A DNA stretch of 64,000 nt from Geodermatophilus obscurus (GCF_900143215.1 NZ_FRDM01000002.1:62001-126000), one strand, 5' to 3'; positions 1-8,464 are shown, numbered from the stretch's first letter. The notes: generated by a model from the letters alone, not told the origin. Translations and numbers: made by a program.

Positions 1-534
1 AGCTGGCTGGTCCGGGACGCGACGGTCGAGGACGCCGCGGCGTGCGCCCGCATCTACGAGCCCTACGTCCGCGACACGGCGGTCTCCTTCGAGCTCGAGC
101 CGCCGACGCCCGCGCAGCTGGCCGACCGCATCGAGGCCGCGCTCGCCCGGCACGCCTGGCTGGTGCTCGAGGACGGCGGACGGGTCGTCGGGTACGCCCA
201 CGGCTCGACCTTCAACCTCCGCGCCGCCTACGACTGGTCGACGTCGGTCAGCGTCTACCTCGAGCCCGGCCGCCGGCGCACCGGCGCCGGCCGCGCCCTC
301 TACACCGCGCTGCTCGACCGGCTGGCCGCCCGTGGCTACCTGACCGCCCTGGCCGGGGTCGCGCTGCCCAACGAGGCGAGCGTCGGGCTGCACACGGCGA
401 TGGGCTTCGAGCCGGTCGGCACCTACCGCAGGGTCGGCTGGAAGCTCGGCCGCTGGCACGACGTCGCCAGGTTCCAGCGCCCGCTCGGCGCCGGGCCGTC
501 GGACGACGGCACGCCGCCCGCCCCGCTGACCTGA
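1..534 (+). CDS. GNAT N-acetyltransferase, phosphinothricin-acetyltransferase-like (5' partial)
   Basis: The reading frame is open from base 1, so the start codon lies upstream of the window; 177 codons remain before TGA. GNAT enzymes move an acetyl group from acetyl-CoA to an amine. The acetyl-CoA loop appears as RRRTGAGRALY, followed by the C-terminal segment with LPNEASVGLHTAMGF and VGWKLGRWHDV, which is typical of the Pat/Bar (phosphinothricin or methionine sulfone/sulfoximine) subfamily. The aromatic DWSTSVSVYLEP segment upstream also fits that subfamily. The true substrate cannot be read from sequence; detoxification of methionine analogues is the usual role. The last ~15 residues are a Pro/Asp-rich tail. 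It is separated from icmF by 87 bases. Confidence 0.85.
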   Translation, partial: SWLVRDATVEDAAACARIYEPYVRDTAVSFELEPPTPAQLADRIEAALARHAWLVLEDGGRVVGYAHGSTFNLRAAYDWSTSVSVYLEPGRRRTGAGRALYTALLDRLAARGYLTALAGVALPNEASVGLHTAMGFEPVGTYRRVGWKLGRWHDVARFQRPLGAGPSDDGTPPAPLT

Positions 535-562
535 CCGTGGACACGACGGCCTCGCCGGGAGA

Positions 563-580
563 TACTAGGACGTCCAACTA
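563..580. promoter_or_regulatory. Inverted repeat in the icmF leader
   Basis: TACTAGGACGTCCAACTA is an imperfect 18-bp inverted repeat around a perfect GGACGTCC core, in an AT-richer patch 42 bases upstream of the icmF start. The location suggests a transcription factor site (acyl-CoA or branched-chain regulation would be plausible) overlapping the promoter. No regulator gene is adjacent, so the binder is unknown. Confidence 0.4.
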
Positions 581-621
581 AATCGGCGCGGGCCCGTCGC
601 GCGTCCGACGCTGGGAGCGAC

Positions 622-3600
622 ATGCCGTCCGACCTGCACGTCCCCACCCACCCGGTCCGCTTCGTCACCGCGGCGAGCCTGTTCGACGGGCACGACGCCG
701 CGATCAACGTGATGCGCCGGCTGCTGCAGAGCCAGGGCGCCGAGGTGGTGCACCTCGGTCACGACCGCAGCGTCGACAGCGTCGTCCGCGCGGCGCTGGA
801 GGAGGACGTGCAGGGGGTGGCGATCTCCTCCTACCAGGGCGGGCACGTCGAGTATTTCGGCTACCTGGTGGAGCGGCTGGCCGAGGCCGGCGCCGGGCAC
901 GTGAGGGTCTTCGGCGGCGGCGGGGGCGTGATCGTCCCGGAGGAGATCGCGCTGCTCCGCGAGCGCGGCGTCCGGATCTTCAGCCCCGAGGACGGTCAGC
1001 GCCTCGGCCTGCCCGGGATGATCAACGAACTGATCCGCGAGTGCGACGTCGACCTGACCGAGCACCGCCCGGACGTCGAGGCGCTGCTCACCGGGGACCC
1101 CGCGGCCCTGGCCCGGGCGATCACCGTGCTGGAGTCCGGCCGCGACCCCGGGCTCGCGAGCAGGGTCCGGCAGGCGGCCGAGGGCCGGACGGTGCCGGTC
1201 CTGGGCATCACCGGGACCGGCGGCTCGGGCAAGTCGTCGCTCACCGACGAGCTGCTGCGCCGGCTGCGCACCGACCAGGAGGACAAGCTGCGGGTCGCCG
1301 TCCTGGCGATCGACCCGACCCGGCGCCGCGGCGGCGGGGCACTGCTCGGCGACCGGATCCGGATGAACGCCCTCGAGACCGGCGAGGGCTCGCACACCTT
1401 CTTCCGCTCGATGGCCACCCGGTCGGCCGGCGCGGAGACCCCTGCGCACCTGGACGACGTGCTGTGCGCGGTCAAGGCCGCCGGCTTCGACCTGGTGGTC
1501 GTGGAGACGCCCGGCATCGGGCAGGGCGACGCCGGGATCGTGCCGTTCTCCGACGTCGCGCTGTACGTGATGACGCCGGAGTTCGGCGCCGCGTCGCAGC
1601 TGGAGAAGATCGACATGCTCGACTTCGCCGACGTCGTCGCGATCAACAAGTACGAGCGGCGCGGAGCCGAGGACGCCCGGCGGGACGTCGCCCGGCAGAT
1701 GGTGCGCAACCGCGAGGCGTTCGGGCAGCCGTGGGAGCAGATGCCGGTCTTCGGCACCAGTGCCGCCCGGTTCAACGACGACGGCGTGACCGCGCTGTAC
1801 CAGCACCTGCTCGGCCTGCTGGTCGACGAGGGCCTGCCCGCGGGCGCCGGCGTCCTGCCGCGGGTCGACGTCACCGCGTCGTCCGGCCTGACCAGCGTCG
1901 TCCCCGCGCAGCGCGCGCGGTACCTCGCCGAGATCACCGAGGCGGTGCGCGGGTACCACGCGGCCACCGAGGCGCAGGCGGCGGTCGTGCGGCGGCGGCA
2001 GCACCTGGCCACGGCCGCCGACGTCCTGGACGGGGACGCCGCCGAGGCCGCCCGCGCCGCGGTCGAGGCCGCCGACCGCGAGCTGCTGCCCGAGGTGCGC
2101 GAGCTGCTCGACGAGTGGCCGGCGCGGGTGGCGGCCTACTCCGGCGACGAGTACGTCTACTCCGTCCGCGGCAAGGAGATCCGCACCCCGCTGACCCGCG
2201 AGACGCTGTCCGGGTCGAAGGTGCGCCGGGTGGCGCTGCCGCGCACCCGGGACGACGCCGAGCTGCTGCGCTTCCTGCGCCGGGAGAACCTGCCCGGCGG
2301 CTACCCGTTCACCGCCGGCGTCTTCCCGTTCAAGCGCTCCGGCGAGGCGCCGGCGCGGATGTTCGCCGGCGAGGGCGACGCCTTCCGCACCAACCGCCGG
2401 TTCACGCTCCTGTCCGCCGGCAACGAGGCGACCCGGCTGTCGACGGCGTTCGACTCGGTCACCCTCTACGGCCGCGACCCCGACCCGCGCCCCGACGTCT
2501 ACGGCAAGGTCGGCACCTCCGGGGTCTCCATCGCGACGCTGGACGACATGGAGGTCCTCTACTCCGGGTTCGACCTCTGCGACCCGACCACCTCGGTGTC
2601 GATGACCATCAACGGCCCGGCCCCGGCGGTGCTGGCGATGTTCCTCAACACCGCGATCGACCAGCGCCTGGACCGGTTCCGCGAGGAGGAGGGCCGCGAG
2701 CCCGACGCCGCCGAGGCCGAGGAGATCCGGGCGTTCGTGCTCGCCACCGTCCGCGGCACGGTGCAGGCCGACATCCTCAAGGAGGACCAGGGCCAGAACA
2801 CCTGCATCTTCTCGACCGAGTTCGCGCTGCGCTGCATGGCCGACATCCAGCAGTGGTTCATCGAGCACCGGGTGCGCAACTTCTACTCGGTGTCGATCTC
2901 CGGCTACCACATCGCCGAGGCCGGGGCGAACCCGATCAGCCAGCTGGCGTTCACCCTCGCCAACGGGTTCACCTACGTCGAGGCGTACCTGGCGCGGGGC
3001 ATGGACATCGACGACTTTGCGCCCAACCTCTCCTTCTTCTTCTCCAACGGCATGGACGCCGAGTACTCGGTGATCGGCCGGGTCGCCCGCCGCATCTGGG
3101 CGGTCGCGATGAGGGAGCGCTACGGCGCCGGGCAGCGGTCGCAGCAGCTGAAGTACCACGTGCAGACCTCCGGGCGGTCGCTGCACGCCCAGGAGATGGA
3201 CTTCAACGACATCCGGACGACGCTGCAGGCCCTCTGCGCCATCTACGACAACGCCAACAGCCTGCACACCAACGCCTACGACGAGGCCGTCACCACTCCC
3301 AGCGAGCACTCCGTCCGCCGGGCGCTGGCCATCCAGATGATCATCGACCGGGAGTGGGGGCTGGCCGGCAACGAGAACCCGCTGCAGGGCTCGTTCGTCA
3401 TCGAGGAGCTCACCGACCTGGTCGAGGAGGCGGTGCTGGCCGAGTTCGACCGGATCGCCGAGCGCGGCGGCGTGCTCGGGGCCATGGAGACCGGCTACCA
3501 GCGCGGCAAGATCCAGGACGAGTCGATGCTCTACGAGCACCGCAAGCACGACGGCAGCCTGCCGATCGTCGGGGTCAACACCTTCCTCGACCCGCACCGC

Positions 3601-3855
3601 GACGAGACCCCGCCCAAGCCGCTGGAGCTGGCCCGGGCCACCGAGGCGGAGAAGCAGTCGCAGCTGCAGCGGCTCGCGGACTTCCACGCCCGGCACGCCG
3701 ACGAGGCGCCCGCCGCGCTGGCCGAGCTGCAGCGGGCGGCCACCGAGGGCGGCAACGTGTTCGCCGCGCTGATGGACGCCGTCCGGGTCTGCTCGCTCGG
3801 CCAGATCAGCGACGCGTTCTTCGAGGTCGGCGGCCAGTACCGCCGCAACGTGTGA
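622..3855 (+). CDS. icmF: Fused isobutyryl-CoA mutase (B12-domain / G-protein chaperone / mutase)
   Basis: This 1077-residue fusion interconverts isobutyryl-CoA and n-butyryl-CoA using adenosylcobalamin. Domains in order: cobalamin-binding domain (~10-140) with FDGHDAAIN, where His24 is the expected lower axial ligand; a MeaI-type P-loop GTPase (~190-420) with GTGGSGKSS at 198-206, which loads and protects the cofactor; and the mutase barrel (~520-1070). In IcmF the substrate pocket carries Phe and Gln where methylmalonyl-CoA mutase has Tyr and Arg. Here the aligned residues are Phe581 (ARMFAGEGDAF) and Gln725 (GQNTCIFSTEF), so isobutyryl-CoA rather than methylmalonyl-CoA is the likely substrate. 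The ATG has GGGAG 6 bases upstream. Its stop overlaps the start of the BtuF-like gene. Confidence 0.95.
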   Translation: MPSDLHVPTHPVRFVTAASLFDGHDAAINVMRRLLQSQGAEVVHLGHDRSVDSVVRAALEEDVQGVAISSYQGGHVEYFGYLVERLAEAGAGHVRVFGGGGGVIVPEEIALLRERGVRIFSPEDGQRLGLPGMINELIRECDVDLTEHRPDVEALLTGDPAALARAITVLESGRDPGLASRVRQAAEGRTVPVLGITGTGGSGKSSLTDELLRRLRTDQEDKLRVAVLAIDPTRRRGGGALLGDRIRMNALETGEGSHTFFRSMATRSAGAETPAHLDDVLCAVKAAGFDLVVVETPGIGQGDAGIVPFSDVALYVMTPEFGAASQLEKIDMLDFADVVAINKYERRGAEDARRDVARQMVRNREAFGQPWEQMPVFGTSAARFNDDGVTALYQHLLGLLVDEGLPAGAGVLPRVDVTASSGLTSVVPAQRARYLAEITEAVRGYHAATEAQAAVVRRRQHLATAADVLDGDAAEAARAAVEAADRELLPEVRELLDEWPARVAAYSGDEYVYSVRGKEIRTPLTRETLSGSKVRRVALPRTRDDAELLRFLRRENLPGGYPFTAGVFPFKRSGEAPARMFAGEGDAFRTNRRFTLLSAGNEATRLSTAFDSVTLYGRDPDPRPDVYGKVGTSGVSIATLDDMEVLYSGFDLCDPTTSVSMTINGPAPAVLAMFLNTAIDQRLDRFREEEGREPDAAEAEEIRAFVLATVRGTVQADILKEDQGQNTCIFSTEFALRCMADIQQWFIEHRVRNFYSVSISGYHIAEAGANPISQLAFTLANGFTYVEAYLARGMDIDDFAPNLSFFFSNGMDAEYSVIGRVARRIWAVAMRERYGAGQRSQQLKYHVQTSGRSLHAQEMDFNDIRTTLQALCAIYDNANSLHTNAYDEAVTTPSEHSVRRALAIQMIIDREWGLAGNENPLQGSFVIEELTDLVEEAVLAEFDRIAERGGVLGAMETGYQRGKIQDESMLYEHRKHDGSLPIVGVNTFLDPHRDETPPKPLELARATEAEKQSQLQRLADFHARHADEAPAALAELQRAATEGGNVFAALMDAVRVCSLGQISDAFFEVGGQYRRNV

Positions 3856-4682
3856 TGAAGGACCCCGCTGCCCCCCGCCACTCGCTCCGCTCGCGGCGGG
3901 ACCCTGCAGCGGGGCCGTTCCAGCACGTCACCTCCGACGACCTCGGCCACCCGGTCGAGCTGCCGCGGCCGCCGCGGCGGGTGGTGTCGCTGGTGCCCTC
4001 GCTCACCGAGGCGCTGGCGGTCACCGTCCCCGAGCGGCTGGTGGGCGCCACCGACTGGTGCACCCACCCGGCCGGCCTCGAGGTGTCCCGCGTGCGGGGC
4101 ACCAAGAACCCCGACCGCGCGGCGGTCGCGGCGCTCGCCCCCGACCTGGTGGTCGCCAACCGGGAGGAGAACCGGCGGCTGGACGTCGACCGGCTGCGGG
4201 CCGCCGGCGTCCCGGTGTGGGTGACGGTCATCGAGTCGGTCGACGAGGCGCTCGCCTCGATGCGCCGGCTGTTCGACGAGGTGCTCGACGTCGGGGAGCC
4301 CGGCTGGCTGGCGGACGCCGCGGAGGTGTGGGCGCAGCCCGCGGCCACGAGCGGGCTGCGGGTCGCCGTCCCGGTGTGGCGGGACCCGTGGATGGTCGTC
4401 GGCCCGCGCACCTTCACCGGCGACGTGCTCGCCCGGCTCGGGCTGGTCAACGTCTTCGGCGCGGGGGAGGACCGCTACCCGCACGTGTCGGTCGAGGCCG
4501 TGCGGGTAGCGGGACCGGACGTCGTCGTCCTGCCCGACGAGCCCTACGCGTTCAGCGCGGACGACGGACCCGAGGCGTTCCCCGGGCTGCGCACCGCGCT
4601 GGTGTCCGGCCGCGACCTCACCTGGTACGGCCCCTCCCTGGGCGCGGCCCGCGCCCGGCTGCTGGCGGCGATCACCCGGTGA
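3855..4682 (+). CDS. Cobalamin-binding BtuF-like protein (helical-backbone metal receptor)
   Basis: This 275-residue protein of the periplasmic-binding-protein class III fold shows RVVSLVPSLTEAL, GATDWCTHP and GTKNPD, as in BtuF-like cobalamin-binding proteins. The ATG overlaps the icmF TGA (ATGA), so the two are translationally coupled. A cobalamin-binding partner beside a B12 mutase suggests local supply of the cofactor. No signal peptide or lipobox is visible, which is unusual for an ABC receptor and suggests a cytoplasmic form. Residues ~3-21 (PRHSLRSRRDP and neighbours) are encoded by a 57-bp dispersed palindrome. Family-typical sequence begins only at VTSDDLGHPVEL, so the native start was probably near base 3929 before the element arrived. 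No btuC or btuD gene is nearby. Confidence 0.8.
   Translation: MKDPAAPRHSLRSRRDPAAGPFQHVTSDDLGHPVELPRPPRRVVSLVPSLTEALAVTVPERLVGATDWCTHPAGLEVSRVRGTKNPDRAAVAALAPDLVVANREENRRLDVDRLRAAGVPVWVTVIESVDEALASMRRLFDEVLDVGEPGWLADAAEVWAQPAATSGLRVAVPVWRDPWMVVGPRTFTGDVLARLGLVNVFGAGEDRYPHVSVEAVRVAGPDVVVLPDEPYAFSADDGPEAFPGLRTALVSGRDLTWYGPSLGAARARLLAAITR
3860..3916. repeat. Dispersed palindromic element, copy 1
   Basis: This 57-bp element begins GGACCCCGCTGC and ends GCAGCGGGGCC. It has an inner CCCGCC/GGCGGG stem and a loop rich in CTCGCT/GCTCGC. The same architecture recurs at 22366-22419, 38883-38935 and 48267-48322. This copy is read in frame as the first residues of the BtuF-like protein. Confidence 0.75.
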
Positions 4683-4818
4683 CGCCGTGCCTCCAGGGAT
4701 CGCGGGCGGTCGGGGTGGTCGCTACGGTCGTGCCGGGGCGACCGGACGTTCCGCCGGCCGCTGAGCACGGTCCGGAGCGTCGAGCCGACAGCGAACAGCA
4801 CGGGGGACGGAGGTGCTG

Positions 4819-5958
4819 GTGGACATCCCTGCCATGCGGGCGAGCTTCGCCAAGGCGGCGGCCGCCGGAGACGAGGCGCCGCTCTACTTCTACTCCCACC
4901 TGTTCCTGAGCCACCCCGAGACCCGGCAGCTCTTCCCGGTCTCGATGGCCCACCAGCGGGACCGGCTGTTCCAGGCCCTCGGCGACGTCGTGGCCTACGT
5001 CGACGACCTCGACCGGCTGGTGCCGATCCTGCAGGCCCTGGGTCGCGACCACCGCAAGTTCGGGACCGTCGCCGACCACTACCCGGCCGTCGGCGCCAGC
5101 CTGATCGCCACGCTCCGGCACTTCGACGACGAGTGGAACCCCGCGCTGGAGCAGAGTTGGACCGAGGCGTACGGGCTGGTGGCGCAGGTGATGGTCCAGG
5201 CGGCGGAGGAGGCCTCCGACCAGCCGCCGTGGTGGGACGCCGAGGTCGTCGCGCACGAGCGCCGCACGGTCGACACCGCGGTCATGTGGCTGCGGCCCGA
5301 GCCGGAGTTCCCCTATGCGGCGGGACAGTCGGTGTCACTGGAGACCGATCTCCGGCCCAAGCTGTGGCGCTACTACTCGCCGGCCAACGCGCCGCGTCCG
5401 GACGGGCTGATGGAGATCCACGTCCGGGCCTACGACGGCGGCCCGGTCAGCGCCGCCCTCGTCCGCCGGGTCGGCAAGGGGGACGTGCTGCACCTGGGTC
5501 CGCCGCTGGGTCACATCGACTTCGACGCGGAATCCGACCGCGACCTCCTGCTCGTCGCCGGGGGCACCGGGCTGGCCCCGCTCAAGGCGGTCGTCGACCA
5601 CGTCGCCCGGATCGGGCCGCCGCGGCGGGTCGACCTGTTCGTCGGCTCCCGTACCGAGGAGCGGATCTACGACCGGGCCGACCTCGAGCACCTGGCGCAG
5701 GAGCACGGCTGGCTGACCCTGAGCTTCGCCGTCTCGGACGACGACCTGTCGCCGCTCGAGCAGGGCGACGTGGGGAAGGTCGTGGTCCGGCACGGCCCGT
5801 GGGCGAGCCGGGACGTCTACGTCGCCGGGCCGGCCCGCATGGTCGAGGACACGACGACGCGGCTGGTCGAGGCAGGCATCCGCCCGGAACGGATTCGCAG
5901 CGAGGTGTTCGCTCCCAGCCGGCTGGGACCCAGCCTTGACGGAGAGGTGACCGAATGA
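4819..5958 (+). CDS. Flavohemoglobin-type globin/reductase (first of two)
   Basis: About 379 residues: an N-terminal globin (~1-135) with the proximal His in GRDHRKFG, then a ferredoxin-reductase FAD domain with LWRYYSPAN (the RxYS FAD motif, ~184-187) and a NAD(P)-binding domain starting GGTGLAPLKAVV. This is the architecture of NO dioxygenase, which oxidises nitric oxide to nitrate with O2 and NAD(P)H. GTG 4819 was chosen over in-frame GTG 4813 because GGAGG at 4809-4813 gives ideal spacing to 4819. The reductase is more divergent than that of the second copy (6822), so a sensor or other heme-redox role is possible. The stop overlaps the next gene by 4 bases. Confidence 0.87.
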   Translation: MDIPAMRASFAKAAAAGDEAPLYFYSHLFLSHPETRQLFPVSMAHQRDRLFQALGDVVAYVDDLDRLVPILQALGRDHRKFGTVADHYPAVGASLIATLRHFDDEWNPALEQSWTEAYGLVAQVMVQAAEEASDQPPWWDAEVVAHERRTVDTAVMWLRPEPEFPYAAGQSVSLETDLRPKLWRYYSPANAPRPDGLMEIHVRAYDGGPVSAALVRRVGKGDVLHLGPPLGHIDFDAESDRDLLLVAGGTGLAPLKAVVDHVARIGPPRRVDLFVGSRTEERIYDRADLEHLAQEHGWLTLSFAVSDDDLSPLEQGDVGKVVVRHGPWASRDVYVAGPARMVEDTTTRLVEAGIRPERIRSEVFAPSRLGPSLDGEVTE

Positions 5959-6728
5959 CCACCAACACCCACGAGCCGGAGCGCGGAGGGCGGCGGCTGA
6001 GCCCCGCTGACGTGCGCGGCGCGCAGCTGTCGCGCGCCACCATGCTGCGGCCCGGGTACAGCGACGTCGAGGTCGACCGCTTCCTCGACCGGGTCGCCGA
6101 GGAGCTGGCGCGACTGCACGCGGACAAGGCCGAGCTCCGCGACCAGGTGCGCGCGCTGCAGGAACAGGTGGCCGGGGCGGCCGCGCAGGAGGCGCCGAGC
6201 GACCAGGCGGTGCGCATCCTGGCCGTCGCGCAGCAGACCGCCGACAGCTACGTCGCCGAGGCCGAGGACTTCAGCCGGCAGATGACCGCCGACGCGCGGG
6301 CGCAGTACGAGGAGCAGGTGCGACGGGCGCGGGAGAACGCCGGCGCCATCATCCAGGCCGCGCAGGAGGCGGCAGCCCGGATGACCGCCGGGGAGCGTCC
6401 CGCGGCCGCCGACGCCCCTCCGCGCAGTGCCCAGGAGCTCGAGGACCAGGTGGCCTACCTCAAGGCCTTCGGACAGGCCTGCCGCACGCAGTTGCGTGCC
6501 TACCTCGAGGCGCTGCTGGTCGACGTCGAGGCCGAGTGGGGCCGCGCCGACCCGGGCGCGCTCCCGCCGGTGCCCCGCTCGTCACGGGTGCAGCCGGGGA
6601 CCCCGACCGGGACCCGCCCGCCACCGGAACCGAACGTGGCTCGGGAGGTGCCGCCCGCCGACAGCCGGGACGCCGACGAGGTCGCCGGGACCGACCAGGA
6701 CAGCGGGGCCACGCGCACGGCGCGGTGA
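5955..6728 (+). CDS. DivIVA/Wag31-domain coiled-coil protein
   Basis: This 257-residue protein has an N-terminal DivIVA domain (~15-73, LSRATMLRPGYSDVEVDRFL) followed by a long predicted coiled coil and a second helical block with YLKAFGQACRTQLRAYLE, a signature of actinobacterial Wag31-like proteins. A disordered acidic/Pro-rich tail begins at ~198. DivIVA proteins bind curved membrane at the poles and scaffold other factors. This one is not in the division/cell-wall cluster: its ATG overlaps the stop of a flavohemoglobin gene and a second flavohemoglobin follows 93 bases later. The context suggests a paralogue that positions or organises the globins, which is inference only. Confidence 0.85.
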   Translation: MTTNTHEPERGGRRLSPADVRGAQLSRATMLRPGYSDVEVDRFLDRVAEELARLHADKAELRDQVRALQEQVAGAAAQEAPSDQAVRILAVAQQTADSYVAEAEDFSRQMTADARAQYEEQVRRARENAGAIIQAAQEAAARMTAGERPAAADAPPRSAQELEDQVAYLKAFGQACRTQLRAYLEALLVDVEAEWGRADPGALPPVPRSSRVQPGTPTGTRPPPEPNVAREVPPADSRDADEVAGTDQDSGATRTAR

Positions 6729-6821
6729 CGGCCCGCACGGGTGCGTCACCGAGCATCCACCGATCGACGGCCGGGGCACGGACGCCTGCGGCCCAGGACG
6801 ACGACGAGGAGGGGAAGCTGC

Positions 6822-8054
6822 ATGCTGTCCGACCGCGCCCGCCCGGTGGTGGAGGCGACGCTGCCCGTGGTGGCCGAGAACATCGGCGAGATCGCGCAGC
6901 GGTTCTACCGGCACCTGTTCGACGCCCATCCGGAGCTGCTGGACGGGGTGTTCAACCGGGGCAACCAGGCCGAGGGCACCCAGCAGGTGGCGCTGGCCGG
7001 GTCGGTGGCCGCGTTCGCCAGCACCCTGGTGCAGAGCCCGGAGCAGCTGCCCGAGCAGTTGCTGAACCGGATCGCGCACAAGCACGCCTCGCTGGGCATC
7101 CGGCCCGAGCAGTACGAGGTGGTGCACGAGCACCTGTTCTGGGCGATCGTCGACGTGCTCGGCGACGCGGTCACCCCGGAGGTCGCCGCCGCCTGGGACG
7201 AGGTGTACTGGCTGATGGCCTATGCCCTGATCCACCAGGAGCGGGGTCTGTACAGCGCGCGCGGGGTGCGCCCGGAGCGGGTGTGGCGGGACTGGCGCGT
7301 CGCGGAGAAGGTCGCCGAGACCGACGACGTGGTCACCTTCCGGGTGCGCCGGGTCGACGACCGGCTGGTGAAGGGCTCCCTCCCGGGGCAGTACGTGTCG
7401 GTCAAGGTGCGCATGCCCGACGGGGTCCACCAGCCGCGGCAGTACAGCCTGACGCGCGCCGACGACGGCGAGCACCGCCAGTTCTCGGTCAAGCGGGTCC
7501 GCGGCGACGGGAAGCCCGACGGCGAGGTCTCCAACCACCTGTGCGACCGCGTGCAGGTCGGGGACACCCTGACCATGTCCCTGCCGTTCGGTGACGTGGT
7601 GCTCGACGACTGGCGGCCGGCGGTGTTCCTCAGCGCGGGCATCGGCGTCACCCCGATGGCCGGCATGATCTCCCACCTGCGGCACGCCGGCTCCGGGCTG
7701 CCGATCACGCTGCTGCACGCCGACAGCGACGAGGCGTCCTTCGCCCTGCGCGGTCAGGTGCTCGACGACGTCCGCGCGCTGCCGAACGCCACGGTGCACG
7801 TCTGGTACGAGTCCGGCGCCGACAGCGCGCTGCCGGTCGACGGCGTGCACGCCGGGACGATGGACCTCAGCGCGGTCGACCTCCCCGCCGGGGCGGCCTA
7901 CTACCTGTGCGGTCCGCTGCCGTTCATGCAGGCCGTGCGCAGCGCGCTGATCGGGCGCGGGATCCCGCCCCGGGACATCCAGTACGAGGTGTTCGGCCCG
8001 GACCTGTGGCAGGCCGACTTCCAGAGCGAGCCCGCGCCCGGCGCCGCAGGCTGA
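6822..8054 (+). CDS. hmp: Flavohemoprotein, nitric oxide dioxygenase
   Basis: This 410-residue protein has the full Hmp architecture. The globin has proximal His88 in AHKHASLGI. The FAD domain carries RQYSLTRADD (RxYS motif). The NAD(P) domain carries SAGIGVTPMAGM, and the C-terminal CGPLPFMQ region contacts nucleotide. It converts NO to nitrate and protects against nitrosative stress. ATG 6822 is chosen because GAGGAGGGG lies 8 bases upstream; an upstream in-frame start would add 27 non-conserved residues. It is third in a run with the first flavohemoglobin and the DivIVA-like gene and ends at a strong terminator (8072-8108). Confidence 0.93.
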   Translation: MLSDRARPVVEATLPVVAENIGEIAQRFYRHLFDAHPELLDGVFNRGNQAEGTQQVALAGSVAAFASTLVQSPEQLPEQLLNRIAHKHASLGIRPEQYEVVHEHLFWAIVDVLGDAVTPEVAAAWDEVYWLMAYALIHQERGLYSARGVRPERVWRDWRVAEKVAETDDVVTFRVRRVDDRLVKGSLPGQYVSVKVRMPDGVHQPRQYSLTRADDGEHRQFSVKRVRGDGKPDGEVSNHLCDRVQVGDTLTMSLPFGDVVLDDWRPAVFLSAGIGVTPMAGMISHLRHAGSGLPITLLHADSDEASFALRGQVLDDVRALPNATVHVWYESGADSALPVDGVHAGTMDLSAVDLPAGAAYYLCGPLPFMQAVRSALIGRGIPPRDIQYEVFGPDLWQADFQSEPAPGAAG

Positions 8055-8071
8055 ACCGCGCGCTGCGGCCA

Positions 8072-8108
8072 CGGGCCCGTCATCGGCGTAGCGCCGATGA
8101 CGGGCCCG
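8072..8108 (+). terminator. Strong hairpin terminator after hmp
   Basis: Perfect 17-bp arms (CGGGCCCGTCATCGGCG and its complement) flank a 3-base TAG loop, 18 bases after the hmp stop. No U-tract follows, as is usual in high-GC actinobacteria. Confidence 0.8.
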
Positions 8109-8451
8109 AACCCTCCGCTGCGTCCACCGCGGGCTGGGCGGACGTCGCGACCCACCGGGTGCAGCCCTCGCCCGGCCCGCCGGCGGCTCCCGACGGCGCT
8201 GGCTGCTCTGCCCACTGCCGGGAACCGGACGACTCCAGCCGGTAGGGATGACCGCGGGACCCGAACTGCAGACTGAAGGATCCGTCCGCCCCGAGCCGTC
8301 CGCAGGCCCGGGGCGGGGTCGCCGATGAGCCGGCGGCCGGCCGGGGTCTGCCGCCACGTGGGCCTCGCGCCGGTCCGGCGCCTCCTGCAGCGCCAGGTCG
8401 ACGAGGGCCGGCTGCCCGGCTTCGTCGCCGCGATCCGGCACCGGGCGTTGC
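8109..8451. other. Gene-poor gap upstream of the CoA-transferase
   Basis: About 340 bases without an intact gene. The first ~215 bases hold no family I recognise on either strand. Bases ~8358-8448 look like the beginning of a serine hydrolase (listed separately). The gap may be the scar of a deleted or replaced gene. Confidence 0.5.
8358..8448 (+). pseudogene. N-terminal remnant of a class C beta-lactamase-like serine hydrolase
   Basis: Translation from GTG 8358 gives VGLAPVRRLLQRQVDEG followed by RLPGFVAAIRHRA. This resembles the first helix and strand of beta-lactamase/transpeptidase-like hydrolases ('...G.LPG.VAA..R'). After base ~8448 the frame leaves the family, and the CoA-transferase promoter and start begin. 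The SxxK and YxN catalytic motifs are absent, so this is a fossil 5' end at most. Confidence 0.35.
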
Positions 8452-8457
8452 TAGGTT
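8452..8457 (+). promoter_or_regulatory. -10 hexamer for leaderless CoA-transferase start
   Basis: TAGGTT lies 7 bases upstream of GTG 8465, the spacing expected if transcription starts on the G of the start codon. No Shine-Dalgarno sequence precedes that GTG. Confidence 0.55.
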
Positions 8458-8464
8458 GGCGGTC

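Noticed and set aside
565-3696. A 1043-codon reading frame on the minus strand opposite icmF
   Set aside because: It is the complement of a strongly conserved mutase. Its translation is a low-complexity Arg/Gly/Val/Leu mix, and long antisense frames are expected at this GC content.
622-3855. Methylmalonyl-CoA mutase
   Set aside because: The domain fusion with a G-protein and the Phe581/Gln725 substrate residues point to isobutyryl-CoA mutase.
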